A stretch of DNA of 64,000 bases from Papio anubis (Eukaryota > Chordata > Mammalia > Primates > Cercopithecidae), in the NCBI RefSeq assembly GCF_008728515.1, contig NC_044976.1, forward strand, positions 214,149,467 to 214,213,466, written 5' to 3'. The stretch's first letter is position 1. Each line of letters begins with the position of its first letter. The translations under genes were made by a program, and so were the position numbers. The notes beneath the pieces were generated by a model. That model saw only the letters and a list, made by a program, of their open reading frames with translations, ran no database searches and was not told the origin of the DNA. Below are positions 1 to 11,104 of this stretch, in pieces.

Positions 1-83
1 ACTAAAATTCCACTTTCTCTTGGATAATGTCTGTCGCCTTTCCAAGGTAGTAGTTTGGAGTCCTTTTTATTTTTGTTTGTTTA

Positions 84-364
84 GAGATGGAGTCTTGCTC
101 TGTCACCCTGGCTGGAGTGCAGTGGTACAATCTCGGTTCACTGCAACCTCTGCCTCCTGCATTCAAGCGATTCTCCCACCTCAGCCTCCCGAGTAGCTGG
201 GATTACAGGCACCTGCCATTGTGCCTGACTAATTTTTGTATTTTTGTAGAGACGGGGTTTCACCATGTTGGCCAGGCTGGTCTCGAACTCCTGACCTCAG
301 GTGATCTGCCCACCTTGGCCTCCTGAAGTGCTGATATTACAGGCGTGAGCCACCATACCCGGCC
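84..364 (-). mobile_element. Alu (S-like), full length
   Basis: Starts gagatggagtcttgctctgt and ends caccatacccggcc. It sits in the DESI2 intron, 480 bases before the exon. Confidence 0.95.
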
Positions 365-365
365 A

Positions 366-843
366 GGGTCCTTGTTTTTAGAAAACATCTAGTCAGGTTT
401 GACAGTTTGTCTCATTGCGGCACAGTAACAGATAAAAGTTTGTTTCTAGGCAAGATGATGTCCAGCCCTTCAATGGCAAGTGAGATTATGCAGGAATATT
501 TGCAGCAGGGATCTGGTTCTCTAACAATATAACTACTGATAGTTGTGAAAATAACTGTAATATTACATTTTACGCAGGGACATATATTTCATAAAGAAAA
601 TGACTTGTGCTTTTGTAGTATTCATAGGTAATATACTTAAGAATTTATTGCAGAAAAGTAGAAACTAAAATAGCACTTTTAAAGTATCTTGTTTCACTTT
701 TAGTCTTGTTATATTAACCCTGATTTGTTATGTCAATCATAATATTCCTGCAAATAAGCAAGTATTTAAACATGCTTTTTATAAATATTTGACACAACTA
801 CGTCCTTATTTTTCTTTCTCTTTTTTTCTTTTTGTTCTTTAAG
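366..843 (+). other. DESI2: DESI2 intron, single-copy
   Basis: AT-rich intron end with no recognised repeat. The last 35 bases form a strong pyrimidine tract for the acceptor at 843. Confidence 0.6.
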
Positions 844-985
844 AGAAGCTGTTGTTTTAGGGAGCACGGACTTCCTAGAAGATGATATAGAAAAAATTGT
901 AGAAGAACTGGGAAAAGAATACAAAGGCAATGCTTATCATTTAATGCATAAAAACTGCAATCATTTTTCTTCAGCTTTATCAGAG
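844..985 (+). CDS. DESI2: DESI2 internal coding exon (catalytic cysteine exon)
   Basis: Encodes residues 71-117 of desumoylating isopeptidase 2, a PPPDE-fold cysteine isopeptidase reported to act on SUMO or ubiquitin conjugates in the cytoplasm. The frame from 845 reads EAVVLGSTDFLEDDIEK and then LMHKNCNHFSSALSE. Counting 70 upstream residues, as in the human protein, puts the cysteine of NCNHF at residue 108, the known catalytic nucleophile. Its partner histidine (residue 30) lies upstream of the window. A long pyrimidine tract precedes the acceptor (AG at 842-843), and the exon ends GAG|gtaaac at 985. The first base (844) completes a lysine codon split by the intron. There are no stops or frameshifts, so this is the functional gene. 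The exact first base could shift by two, because AG also occurs at 844-845. Confidence 0.96.
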
Positions 986-1740
986 GTAAACTAAATTTTA
1001 TCCTAAAAGTTCTTCAAATAAATATTTGCTGTCCCACTATACTTGATATCCCACTATGTTCGAACTTGATTCGTTTCTTTTCTGATTTTTTGTGTTGTAT
1101 GAAATACGGTATTGTATTTCAATCTTGTATGAATGACCTTTCCAGAGTTGGTAACTTGAGAGTCTTCACAGTTTTAAATGGTAATTCTATTCATTACTTT
1201 GCAGTGAGTAGAGAGTAAGTACAAATAATGGTCTCTTCTTATTTTATTACAGCCTGAAACTTACGCTTTAAAAAAGTAAATGCCTAGAGACTTCTGCTGC
1301 TTAGTCGCTAAGGTTTCTCTTTTGCTGAATTTTTTTTCTGGCTCTTATTAATAAGTAATTCATGTCTTCCATCTTGAAATTTTCTTCTGCTAACATAACA
1401 CATAGGCACTTACTTCCCTTCTCAATTCTTGAATCCCAAGCAGAAGATCAAAACTAGGTCAAAATTAAAGAACCATAAAAAGAAAATGGAGGAAAGAAAT
1501 TAAAAAGATTGTAAAATAAAGTCTAGAGAATTGGCACTTGAAACAGCTTCCCAGCTTTCTGATTCTTAGCAGATGGTTGCAGTGGCAGCATCTAGGTACC
1601 ACAGAAATTGTGAAGGGTGTAAAGGAGAAAACGAGCTGCTATTTCAGTGACCTCCTCTGCAGAAATGCTTAGTTCCTTGGCCCTTTTTACTTCCCTCATG
1701 GCTTCTACAATACAGCTTTCAAACAACTCTAACAGTCTGT

Positions 1741-1912
1741 TACCATGCTACTCAAAGTGTGTTTTGTGGACCAGCAGCATCAGCATCTCCTAGAAATTTG
1801 TGAGATATGTGTTACCTCTGCCCCACCAGAGATACACTGAATGCAAATCTGCATTTTAACAAGATCCCAAAATTACTCATATGAACCTAAAAGCTCGAGA
1901 AACACCTCTAGT
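1741..1912 (-). mobile_element. MER5A-like hAT fragment
   Basis: Contains ctactcaaagtgtgttttgt, agcagcatcagcatctcc and aatctgcattttaacaagat, the hallmark order of MER5A in reverse, ending gagaaacacct. Confidence 0.8.
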
Positions 1913-2039
1913 CTAGTGGATGCATCAGTACCATTGAAGTGACCTAGTCAGTTTTCAGACAAGTGGGGAGGTAGTTCTCAGCTTTCTTGACCCCAGACAT
2001 TACATTTGTATGGAATGCATTCAAAGATCCACTGAGTGC

Positions 2040-2200
2040 TAAAATTGGTGAAGAAATAGACAGCATCCTAATCTACTCATTTTTCAGACAAGGAAACTGA
2101 CCCCAATTGGGAAAATGACTTACTAAAGATTGTCATGGAGAATTCAGATTAGACCTGACTTCTTACTCCAGTGCTTATTATACTTTATCATTACTTCCTC
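2040..2200 (+). mobile_element. MIR SINE fragment
   Basis: cagacaaggaaactgacccc, gacttactaaagattgtcat and cagattagacctgacttctt follow the MIR core and its downstream part. Confidence 0.7.
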
Positions 2201-2382
2201 TGGTTCTAATTTATTCTGTCCTTCAAAAACATTCAGAACTTTATTGAGCATCTATACCACCACATCAGCCCTGGTCTAACCCCAAAACCATTTTGCATTT
2301 GGGGCCCAAAGAGCAATTCTAGATGTCCCTGGAGCCGTCTTTTAGGCCACAGTTTTTATGCCTTTCCCCATATGAGTGCTGA

Positions 2383-2684
2383 TTTTTTTTTTTTTTTTTT
2401 TGAGACGGAGTTTTATTCTTTATTGTCCAGGCTGGAGTGCAGTGGCACCATCTTGGCTCAGCACAACCTCTGCCTCCCAGGTTCAAGCGATTCTCCTGCC
2501 TCAGCCTCCCGAGTAGCTGGGACTACAGGCATGTGCCACCATGCCCGGCTAAGTTTGTATTTTTAGTAGAGATGGGGTTTCTCCATGTTGGTTAGGCTGG
2601 TCTCGAACTCCCAACCCCAAGTGATCTGCCCACCTCAGCCTCCCAAAGTGCTGGAATTACAGGCATGAACCACCATGCATGGCC
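2383..2684 (-). mobile_element. Alu, full length
   Basis: T run from 2383 to head at 2684 (ccaccatgcatggcc). Flanked by an agtgctga direct repeat. Confidence 0.95.
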
Positions 2685-2689
2685 TAGTG

Positions 2690-2790
2690 CTGAATTGTTA
2701 AACTGGGAGACCCAGAAGTTAAGTGACTTGACCAAGGTTACCTCACCTGTTAGTGGCAGTGCTGGAACTAGAATTCTGGACAGTGAGGGA
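2690..2790 (+). mobile_element. MIR SINE fragment
   Basis: gttaagtgacttgaccaagg, ttagtggcagtgctggaact and agaattctgg are classic MIR. It follows the Alu at 2383-2684 and may be the remainder of one MIR split by it. Confidence 0.75.
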
Positions 2791-3137
2791 TAAGGAGCTA
2801 TTTTAGTAAAATAAGGTATATATTCCATTAAATGGAAATATCAGCTCTTGCCTATTGTGAAATGTACAAGTTACCTTTGGAATTTGAAATGATGGATGCA
2901 ACTCCCATATTATGAAGCCAAGTAAATGGATATTGGGCACTCTGACGAAGTTCAGCGAAACTGGTATGCTTTTCTCTTTGACAACATAGTGTGGGGATGT
3001 ATGTTGTATAACCAGTTGCAAATAAGCACAATCATCACTGTATTAATGGTTGTTGATATATGTACTCTTAATATTGTTCGTAAAAATTCTAAGAATTATT
3101 TAACACCATAATGTTATCAGTTCCGATGCTTCCTCTA

Positions 3138-3866
3138 CAGAAGGGATTAGCAAACTACTGTAGCCTGGCCTTCAAACCAACACCAGCATGTCATCTGTCC
3201 TTGTACAGCCTGCAGGCTAAGATGGTTTTTACATTCTTTTTAAGGATTGAAAAAAGCCAAAAGAGTACTATATGGTGACATGTATAAATTATGTAAAGTT
3301 CAAACTTCAGTATTCATAAAGTTCTTTTTTTTTTTTTTAAATCAGAATATGTATTGCATGACTAACCATTGAAATTCCTAAGATGAACTGGATGCGGCAG
3401 CAGCCGCCCTCTTGGGTTTAGGTGGTGTTCCTTCATGGAAACCATGCCTGTATCTGCTGTATACAGTTTTTAGGTGCCTCATTCGACCAGTCCTGGTGGT
3501 ATTTCGTCTTAACCTTGGCACTGCAGTTATACTTTCTCTTGCACTTGGCGGGGTAGCCACATTTGCCACAGGCCAACTTCTGAGGGTGGTAGGCCTTAGA
3601 GCCACAGCGGTGGCACATGTGCATCTTATTGTGACACTTTCCAAATGATGATGTTGCCTTCGTCACCTTGCTTCTGCGGCTGAGACCAGAGAGATTCATT
3701 AAGTTTTATTAGAACACAGCCATGCTTATTTGTTTACCTGTTTTCTTGACTGCTTTCCGGCTGCAGTGGCAGCATTGAGTAGTTGCAGCAAAGATTTATG
3801 GCCTATAAAGCCCAAAATACTTACTGTTTGACCCTTCACGGAAAAAGTTTGCCAGCCTCTACTCTG
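3138..3866 (+). mobile_element. Old hAT-type (MER-group) DNA transposon, split by the RPL37 copy
   Basis: Left part 3138-3323 (agcaaactactg, gtacagcctgcaggctaag) and right part 3694-3866 (ttagaacacagccatgc, aaagtttgcc) join into one non-autonomous element once the pseudogene is removed. The terminal 'gcaaact...agtttgcc' inverted ends fit a hAT element. I am not sure of the family name. A second copy lies at 12015-12200. Confidence 0.75.
3324..3693 (-). pseudogene. RPL37P: Processed pseudogene of ribosomal protein L37
   Basis: A reverse-strand retrocopy of the 97-residue RPL37 mRNA. The 5' UTR (ctctctggtctcagccgcag) is retained. The start codon is mutated ATG to GTG at 3666-3664. The N-terminal frame shows the zinc-binding CHRCG...CGKCG motif, with extra substitutions. 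A deletion of about two bases near 3507-3511 shifts the frame. The C-terminal part (GRMRHLKTVYSRYRHGFHEG and a serine-rich end) stays readable to the TAG at 3380-3378. The 3' UTR and a poly(A) tail (T run at about 3324-3338) follow. There are no introns. Direct repeats ATTCATAAAGTT (3312-3323) and ATTCATTAAGTT (3694-3705) are target-site duplications. Non-functional. Confidence 0.95.
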
Positions 3867-4317
3867 CAAGATAGGTCTCTTCGAATTGGGTGCGAATTGG
3901 CTTAAACATTGAGGAAAGTTATCTTACAACACAAGTCCAGAATAAGGCAGGCTACATTCCAATGTGGTCAGTGTCTCAACTGTGAGTGTCATAGGGATGT
4001 AAGGTATTTATTCATTTCTCTAAACCGCCATCCTTGGGATGTTGGCCCTACCCCCGGGCCAGCTCCCTTTGTGGGTTTTAGATAGAGGTAACAATTTTAG
4101 CACAACATCCAGAGGGAGACTATGTCTCTCTCCCTTTGGAAACAGGGAAACTCTTTCTGGAATTCCCTTTTCCCTAACCTTCCAAAAGCATCCATGTTTT
4201 ACAGCCAGAATTGTGTCAGATGCCTAATTATGAACCAGGCACTAGCAAAAGGACTGGCATTACCATTCCTAAATGCTACTCGTCTAATCTAAATGTCTTT
4301 TTAAAATTAATATTTTC

Positions 4318-4607
4318 GGCCAGGCGTGGTGGCTCAGACCTGTAATCCCAGCACTTTGGGAGGCCAAGGTGGGGGGATCACAAGGTCAAGAGATCAAGAC
4401 CATCCTGGCCAACATGGTGAAACCTTGTCTCTAACTAAAACTACAAAAATTAGCTGGGCATGATGGCAGGTGCTTGTAATCCCAGCTACCCAGAAGGCTG
4501 AGGCAGGAGAATTGCTTGAGCCCAGGAGGCAGAGGTTGCAGTGAGCAGAGATGGTGCCGTTGCACTTCAGGCTGGGCAACAAGAGCAAAACTCCATCTCA
4601 AATAAAT
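4318..4607 (+). mobile_element. Alu with exact 15-bp target duplication
   Basis: Head ggccaggcgtggtggctcag, tail aataaat. The direct repeat aaaattaatattttc occurs at 4303-4317 and 4608-4622. Confidence 0.96.
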
Positions 4608-4611
4608 AAAA

Positions 4612-5284
4612 TTAATATTTTCAGTAGAAAATTCAAAACATATAAAAGTAGAATAATATAGTGAGCCCCTATATAACTGTCACTTAGATACCACTCCGGC
4701 CCCAAATTGTTTTGAAACAAATCCCAGATTTCATTTAGAGACAGGGTCTTGCTATTGCCCAGGCTGGAGTGCAGTGGTGTGATCATAGTTCATTGCAGCT
4801 TGGAACTCAGGCTTAAGTGAGTCCTCCTGCCTCAGCCTCCCAACTAGCTGGAGCTACAGGCACATGCCACTATGTACAGCCAGTTTTTGTATTTTTTGTG
4901 AAGATGGGGTTGCATGATATTGCCTAGGCTGCTTTGGAACTCCTGGACTCAAGCAATCCTCCCACCTCAGCCTCCCGAAGTCCTGGGATTATCTGCATGA
5001 GCCACCGCACCTGGCCTAATTTCAAGTATCAATATTTCACTCTGCATCTCTAAAAGATAAAGATTCTTTATAACATAACCACATTATGTCATCACTCCTA
5101 AAATTAACTCCTAAAATTATGTTATCACTCCACAGATTAACATTATTTCTTAATATTATCCAAATAAACAATGTTCAGATTTCCCCAGTTGTCATAATTT
5201 TTTAATGGTTAGTTTGAATCCAGATCTAAACAAAAGTTCATATAGCTGGTCACCCTGAGATAATTCCCCATAGAAAAGGCAAGA
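4612..5284. mobile_element. Old LINE (L1 3'-end-like) around an AluJ
   Basis: ttgttttgaaacaaatccca before the Alu, and ctctaaaagataaagattct, cataaccacattatgtcatc and cagatttccccagttgtcat after it, resemble an ancient L1 3' region. Family and strand not fixed. Confidence 0.45.
4736..5016 (-). mobile_element. AluJ-like, full length
   Basis: Diverged; gagacagggtcttgctattg through gagccaccgcacctggcc. Inserted in the old LINE. Confidence 0.9.
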
Positions 5285-5565
5285 TAGCTGGGCACAGTGG
5301 CTCACACCTGTAATCCCAGCACTTTGGGAGGCTGAGGCGGGTAGCTTGCTTGAGCACACAGGTTCAAGACCAGCTTGGGCAACATGGCAAAACCCCATCT
5401 CTACAGAAAATACAAAAATTAGCCAGGCATGGTGGTGTGCGCCTTGTAGTCCCAGCTGCTTGGGAGGCTGAGGTGAGAGGATGGCTTAAGCCCAGGAGGC
5501 AGAGGTTGCAGTGAACCAAGATGGCACCACTGCACTTCAGCCTGGGTGACAAAGCAGGATAGATG
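5285..5565 (+). mobile_element. AluJ/S, full length, no poly(A) left
   Basis: agctgggcacagtggctcac to cctgggtgacaaagcag. The tail has decayed. Confidence 0.9.
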
Positions 5566-5589
5566 CTTGATTTTTTTTCCCCCTTTACT

Positions 5590-6165
5590 TGTTTTCAAAA
5601 AACAAGTTGGTTCCTGTATAGAAGAGTTAACTAACATAGGCCTAAAACTGCTGTCCTTAGAAAGGCCTACCTGCAGGATTGGCCCTAAGTTGGCATCTGG
5701 GAGCTTGGACTTCTGTAAGGTTTTTATTCCTAGAACTGAGAAGAGTGACTCCCTTTGCCTAACCTGTTGGTACAACTAATTTGGTTTATGTTAAAAACCT
5801 GCTTTCCCTGTGGGACTCTGGGATTTTGGCAGAGGACGCCTACATGACCAGCACCCAATAAAAGTCTTGGGTACCAAGTCTGTAATGAACTTCCCTGGTA
5901 GCCATTTCACATATGTCACAAACCATTGCTGGGGGATTAAGCGTGCACATCCTACCTGACTCTACTAGGAGAAGATCCTTCAAGCTTGTGCCTGCATTCC
6001 TCTGGACTTTGCCCTATGTATATTTTCCCTTTGCTGATTTTGTTTTGTATATTTTTGTTGTAATAAGTCATAGTCATGAGTATGCTATGCTGATCCCTGA
6101 GTCCTAGCAAATCACCAAACCTGGGGGCGGTTGTGGAGACCTTTGACTCACAGAAATGTAACAAA
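5590..6165 (+). mobile_element. Retroviral LTR fossil, copy 1
   Basis: U3/R-like sequence with cacccaataaaagtcttggg (poly(A) signal near 5868), then ctgactctactaggagaag, tttgccctatgtatattttc, gtaataagtcatagtcatga and caccaaacctgggggcggt. The same 3' half recurs at 9595-9790. It looks ERVL-like, but the family is not fixed and no internal genes are seen. Confidence 0.6.
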
Positions 6166-6171
6166 AGGACT

Positions 6172-6430
6172 GGCCAGGCACGGTGGCTCACGCCTGTAAT
6201 CCCAGCACTTTGGGAGGTTGAGACGGGCGGATCACTTGAGGTCAGGAGTTCGAGACCAGCCTGGCCAATATGGTGAAACCCCGTCTCTACCAAAAATATA
6301 AAAAATTAGCCTGGTGTGGTGAGTGCATGCCTGTAATCCTAGCTACTCAGGAGGCGGAGGTTGCATTGAGCCGAGATCGTGCCACTGCACTCCAGCCTGG
6401 GTGACAGAGCGAGATTCTGTCTCAAAAAAA
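6172..6430 (+). mobile_element. AluS/Y with deletion in the right arm
   Basis: About 30 bases are missing between tactcaggagg and cggaggttgc. The repeat aaaaggact flanks it. Confidence 0.93.
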
Positions 6431-6439
6431 AGGACTGAG

Positions 6440-7305
6440 GAAAGAAAGGCTGAAATGGGTGGAGGCTGGAAAACCTTTGATGTCTGGATGGCTGTGGAGT
6501 TCTCCATGATCTGAAACAGCAGCTGAGCTGTTGCCTGTGAGAGGTAAAAGTTACCTGTGGAGTTTGAAATGACAGATCCAACTCCAGGAGAACTGACTCA
6601 CCAGATCACCTGGCTACTTTGGGCCATGCTGGTTACGGTGAGGAGAAAAAGGAAGTATAGCCCAGGTAACGTAATACCTTCAGTTTTTGTTCTCTCCTCC
6701 AGGAAGAAAGAAAAAAGGCCCAAAAATTCCCAAAGACAAGCTTTGGTTGGGCCAAAAATGTTAAACATTGATGGCATGCTTCCCTCACAAGTAGGAGGAA
6801 AAAAGGTTGAATCAGTTCTCAGGGCTGGAGCAAAGTAGCAAAGTAAAAAAGGGCAGGGGACATACTTCAGTAGTTAGCCTACCTGCACGCCCTCAACCCC
6901 ATTCCAACTAGGGTCTCCTCCGCAACTGTAATATTAAAACTTTTGCTAAATTTACTGCAAGGGGTTGAATACATCTACAGTGAGGAAGGTGTCGGGCCAG
7001 GGTGGGACGGCGGAGGGCAGTTAATGGCCTTGTATTTTACAGTTATTACATCTGTGGATATATGATAGTAGTTTATATAAAATGTTTTATGCTTATAATG
7101 TCACAGATGGTAGAAGGATTAGCTCAATAAGGCAATGCTGCAAAGAAAAAGTTAATGGGACACAACTTCCTTGCTTTTTGCTGCTGTAGGATAGATGGAA
7201 ATTTAAATCCTTTGTTGAAAGCAAAATATGTCTCACAGCTGATATTTACTATGATCGTTCCCCATTGGAGCCTCTGGAAAAAGACAAACACTTTTAAGAG
7301 TTTTT
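6440..7305. other. DESI2 intron, mostly unassigned
   Basis: 6545-6590 (agttacctgtggagtttgaa) resembles 2862-2905, so it may be part of an unnamed old repeat. The rest shows nothing I recognise. Confidence 0.35.
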
Positions 7306-7322
7306 AAAGCAGTTTTTTTGTT

Positions 7323-7596
7323 TTGTTTTGTTTCTGACGGAGTCTCGCTCTGTCGCCCAGGCTGGAGTGCAGTGGCGCGATCTCCGCTCACTGCAAGCTC
7401 CACCTCCCGGGTTCACGCCATTCTCCTGCCTCAGCCTCCCGAGTAGCTGGGACTACAGGCGCCGCCACCTCGCCCAGCTAATTTTTTGTATTTTCAGTAG
7501 AGACGGGGTTTCACTGTGTTAGCCAGGATGGTCTCGATCTCCTGACCTCGTGATCCACCCGCCTCGGCCTCCCAAAGTGCTGGGATTACAGGCGTG
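7323..7596 (-). mobile_element. AluY, truncated at its 5' end
   Basis: Lacks the last 15 or so bases of the head, stopping at ggattacaggcgtg. The repeat agcagttttt at 7308-7317 and 7597-7606 shows this is an original truncated insertion. A second Alu landed beside it. Confidence 0.93.
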
Positions 7597-7611
7597 AGCA
7601 GTTTTTTGTTT

Positions 7612-7913
7612 GTTTTTTTTTTTTTTTTTTTTGAGACGGAGTCTCGCTCTGTCGCCCAGGCTGGAGTGCAGTGGCCGGATCTCAGCTCACTGCAAGCTCC
7701 GCCTCCCGGGTTCCCGCCATTCTCCGGCCTCAGCCTCCCGAGTAGCTGGGACTACAGGCGCCCGCCACCTCACCCGGCTAGTTTTTGTATTTTTTAGTAG
7801 AGACGGGGTTTCACCGTGTTAGCCAGGATGGTCTCGATCTCCTGACCTCGTGATCCGCCCGTCTCGGCCTCCCAAAGTGCTGGGATTACAGGCTTGAGCC
7901 ACCGCGCCCGGCC
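7612..7913 (-). mobile_element. Young AluYR-type insertion abutting an older Alu
   Basis: Near-consensus, with gtggccggatctcagctc and caggcttgagccaccgcgcc. Exact 15-bp duplication gcgtgagcagttttt at 7592-7606 and 7914-7928. Confidence 0.95.
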
Positions 7914-7928
7914 GCGTGAGCAGTTTTT

Positions 7929-8850
7929 AATTGCAAGTGAGCTCATAGAAAATCAGATGTCTGACCCTAGAGGCTGGTGATTTTCTAGCCTGATGTGCAT
8001 AATTTTGAGTGGGTCTTAGAAAGCACTTAGGAAAGCTTTGCTTTTTGCTTGGCCTTGGAAACATGACTGGCCCTTCAGCATCTCAGCTTTACTGCTGCCA
8101 AAGAAGAGTCTCTGGCATATTTTGGAATCCTGAATTCATAGATCCTAATTGCTTGGACTTGACACTTGAGCTAAAACTTGACATTATCTCCTACACACTA
8201 CTTCAGTCTTAGCACAAGCTGTGTTAAACTGAAAGAGATACAGGCTCAGGGAACAAGACTTCTACTTGGGGATCAAGGCAGATTTAGGATACCACTCTGT
8301 GGGGCTCTTCACTATAAAAGCATGGATGTTGACGGAACTGTGGGGATTATCACAGGTGTCCATGGGAACCGGCTTCTCTGGTGGTACCATACGAAGTCGA
8401 ACTGCTCATCTGTTCTGTATTTCTGATACAGGGACTGATTGCATTCCCAACTTGTGATTATTGACAAAAGCTGCATGTTGAGGGGAAAGCATATCACTAG
8501 GACTGTGACCCCTGTGTCTACCCATCTTACTCTCCACCTCTCTCGGGAAAGTTTCACTGTGTTTACTTGGGACTTCCTGGACAGGCTGCAGTTTGCAACA
8601 GCGGACTTACAGTCTGCTGCTACTCTGCTACCTTTCTACTGGTGCACACACCTTAGTAAGGCAGTTTGATTCCTAAATGCAGCTGTCTCCAGAAATGGAA
8701 TGATGCTATAGGCCACTTAATGAATGATCAGGATGAAAGCGGTGAGTGGCTCTCTCAAACCATTTTGAAATATTTTGAAAATTCAAGATTTAATTCTGTC
8801 CAGTTCTGAAACATATGTCTTTCTGGTTATGTTATATAAAAATATTTTCC
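7929..8850. other. DESI2 intron, no recognised content
   Basis: Single-copy-like sequence. Open frames at 8178-8426, 8266-8457 and 8312-8557 overlap in conflicting frames and show no protein family. Confidence 0.5.
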
Positions 8851-8851
8851 A

Positions 8852-9147
8852 GCGAGGCGCAGTGGCTCATGCCTGTAATCCCAACACTTTGGGAGGCTCA
8901 GACAGGTGGATCACGAGGTCAAGAGATCAAGATCATCCTGGCCAACATGGTGAAACCCCATGTCTACTAAAAATACAAAAATTAGCTGGGCGTGGTGGTG
9001 CGGGTCTGTAGTCCCAGCTACTCGGGAGGCTGAGGCAGGAGAATTCCTTGAACACGGGAGGTGGAGGTTGCAGGGAGCCAAGATTGTGCCACTGCACTCC
9101 AGCCTAGCAACAGAGCGAGACCCTGTCTCGAAAAAGAAAAAAAATCC
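8852..9147 (+). mobile_element. AluS, full length
   Basis: gcgaggcgcagtggctcatg to ctcgaaaaagaaaaaaaa. Confidence 0.94.
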
Positions 9148-9594
9148 TGTGAAAACTTTTGTCCCCCTTTAATACATCCCTTCCAGACAAAAGGTCTGGA
9201 TGAGAGTAGAGGACAGTTTTGTAAATGTGAAACTATGACTGCTAAATGGGACATACTGATTTTGTAATAATAACAAAAAACAAACACTGGCACCTAGGGA
9301 ATCTCAAAGGAGGCAGACTGATGATCTTTGTTTTTCAATACTGCCTTTCCCCTCTTCCTAAAGAAAAACTTCCCATGCTACCTTTTTAAGATGCTGCAAG
9401 CACTTTGAATTCAAACAGCCTGCTGAGCCTGTGCTCAAACCTATGAGAGCAGGGAGTGGCCTCAGCGCCTGCATTTCCCACACAGAACACCTCCAGATGT
9501 CATCCACAGTCGTCAGGCTGATAACCTGAAGTCATGAACCAACATGGAACTGACTGTCTTCAGGTAGTCCCTCTGAAACAGAGACTCAAACTAA

Positions 9595-9790
9595 TTTTTC
9601 AGGCTGGAGTGGAAACCTGTTTTCCTCTAAACTTTACCCCATGCACCTTTTCCCTGCGAATTTTGTTTCATATCCTTTCACTGTGATAAGTCATACCTGT
9701 GAATACAGCAATATGCTATGTCCTGTGAGTCCTCTAAAATCATCAAATCTGGAGGTGGAAAAACTGGGTCTTGGGGATCCCTGACACACT
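9595..9790 (+). mobile_element. Retroviral LTR fossil, copy 2 (3' half)
   Basis: cctctaaactttaccccatg, cctttcactgtgataagtca, gtcctgtgagtcctctaaaa and ggggatccctgacac follow the same order as 5985-6150. Confidence 0.6.
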
Positions 9791-9829
9791 TCCCTAGTAT
9801 TCTCTAACTGGTTTTAGCATCGTGAATAT

Positions 9830-10460
9830 CTCCTCCCCAGATGTAAAAGTATTTTATGTTTCAGATCAGTGTAATGACTGCTTTTGTCCCATCTTTGATA
9901 CATGGGAGCCTCTTCAAGTTGGCTCATAAGTCTTTTGATTTGTCCCTAATAATCTTCTACAGCCTTTTGTTTTCTGGTATGTCAAGATATTCCAGGCTCA
10001 TCTACATATTTTCTACCTCAGAACTGTTTCCTTCTAATAGCAAATATTTAGAAACTTTAATCTGGGCATTAGGTTGCTCACTACTACTGAACTGATAATT
10101 GTTTCTAGCTCCCCATCCCCACCAGTAGATGAAACTAGGACTTTTTTTGCAGGTTCATAGTGACGTTTCTACTACACATTTGGGCTACAGCGTTTTTACT
10201 TAACCTCATCAATGATATAGCTACATTTTGTCTATCCCTTGTCAAAAATCTAAATTCTCAGCAACAAGAAACATAATTGCTGATTTGTTTTACTCCTCTA
10301 TACCTAAAACAGCTGTAGAATAATAGTGTTACCATAACCGCCACCAATAGGAGTACTAGAAAGTTAAGGTTTTTTGTCGTTCTTTCATCTTTAGATTGTG
10401 GCTTGATACAGTAAAAGTCATGTGTTTTACAGTTAATTGGAATTTATTTCTATGGGGTTA
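9830..10460. mobile_element. Old LINE-like fragment
   Basis: gtcaagatattccaggctca, aatctgggcattaggttgct and ttcatagtgacgtttctact resemble an ancient L1/L2 3' region. No reading frame is preserved. Confidence 0.4.
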
Positions 10461-11104
10461 TGATATTTAGCTGAGGAGATTTCCAAGCAAAGTGTAGAAG
10501 ATGCAGCCTGCCTTGTTGCTTATAGTAAAATGTGAAAAGAACAATAGAGGGAAGAACTATTAAAGCACAAAAAGGAATCAACATTTAATGATTTAGGAAA
10601 TTTTTCAGCCTATCCAGATTGCAAAAGATGCTGAAATTAGGAGCTTCACTATTAGGAAAGGATGCTACAGAGAAAGCCAAGGGTATGACTAGACCCCTTT
10701 TTTTTTTTTTTTTCCTTTAACTGTTGAAGAAATTAAATATGTGACTCGTGGATCCTCTAAACCATCTCAACAGAAACCAAGAATGAAGATGGGATTATTC
10801 AGGAAAGATCCGTGGAGGAACATCTTTTCTAATGGAGTCAGTCCCATGACATACGCAAGAGACCCACAGTGTTTTGAGAATGCTCTATTGGCAGAAACAC
10901 TGCCAGCTTGGACTGAAAGAGACGGGGCGGGGGGGGGGCGGTAAAATTAAAGAAGGTGCTTGGACTGTCAAAATTCTACAAGCAGGTAATTGGCTGGAGA
11001 AAAAGGATGACTCAAAGGATAGAATCTCCAGATGGCAGAACCAAGGGCCATAGAAGATTATTCCCAGGCCTTGAAACCTAATGGACGTTCCCTTGTTGGA
11101 TTCT

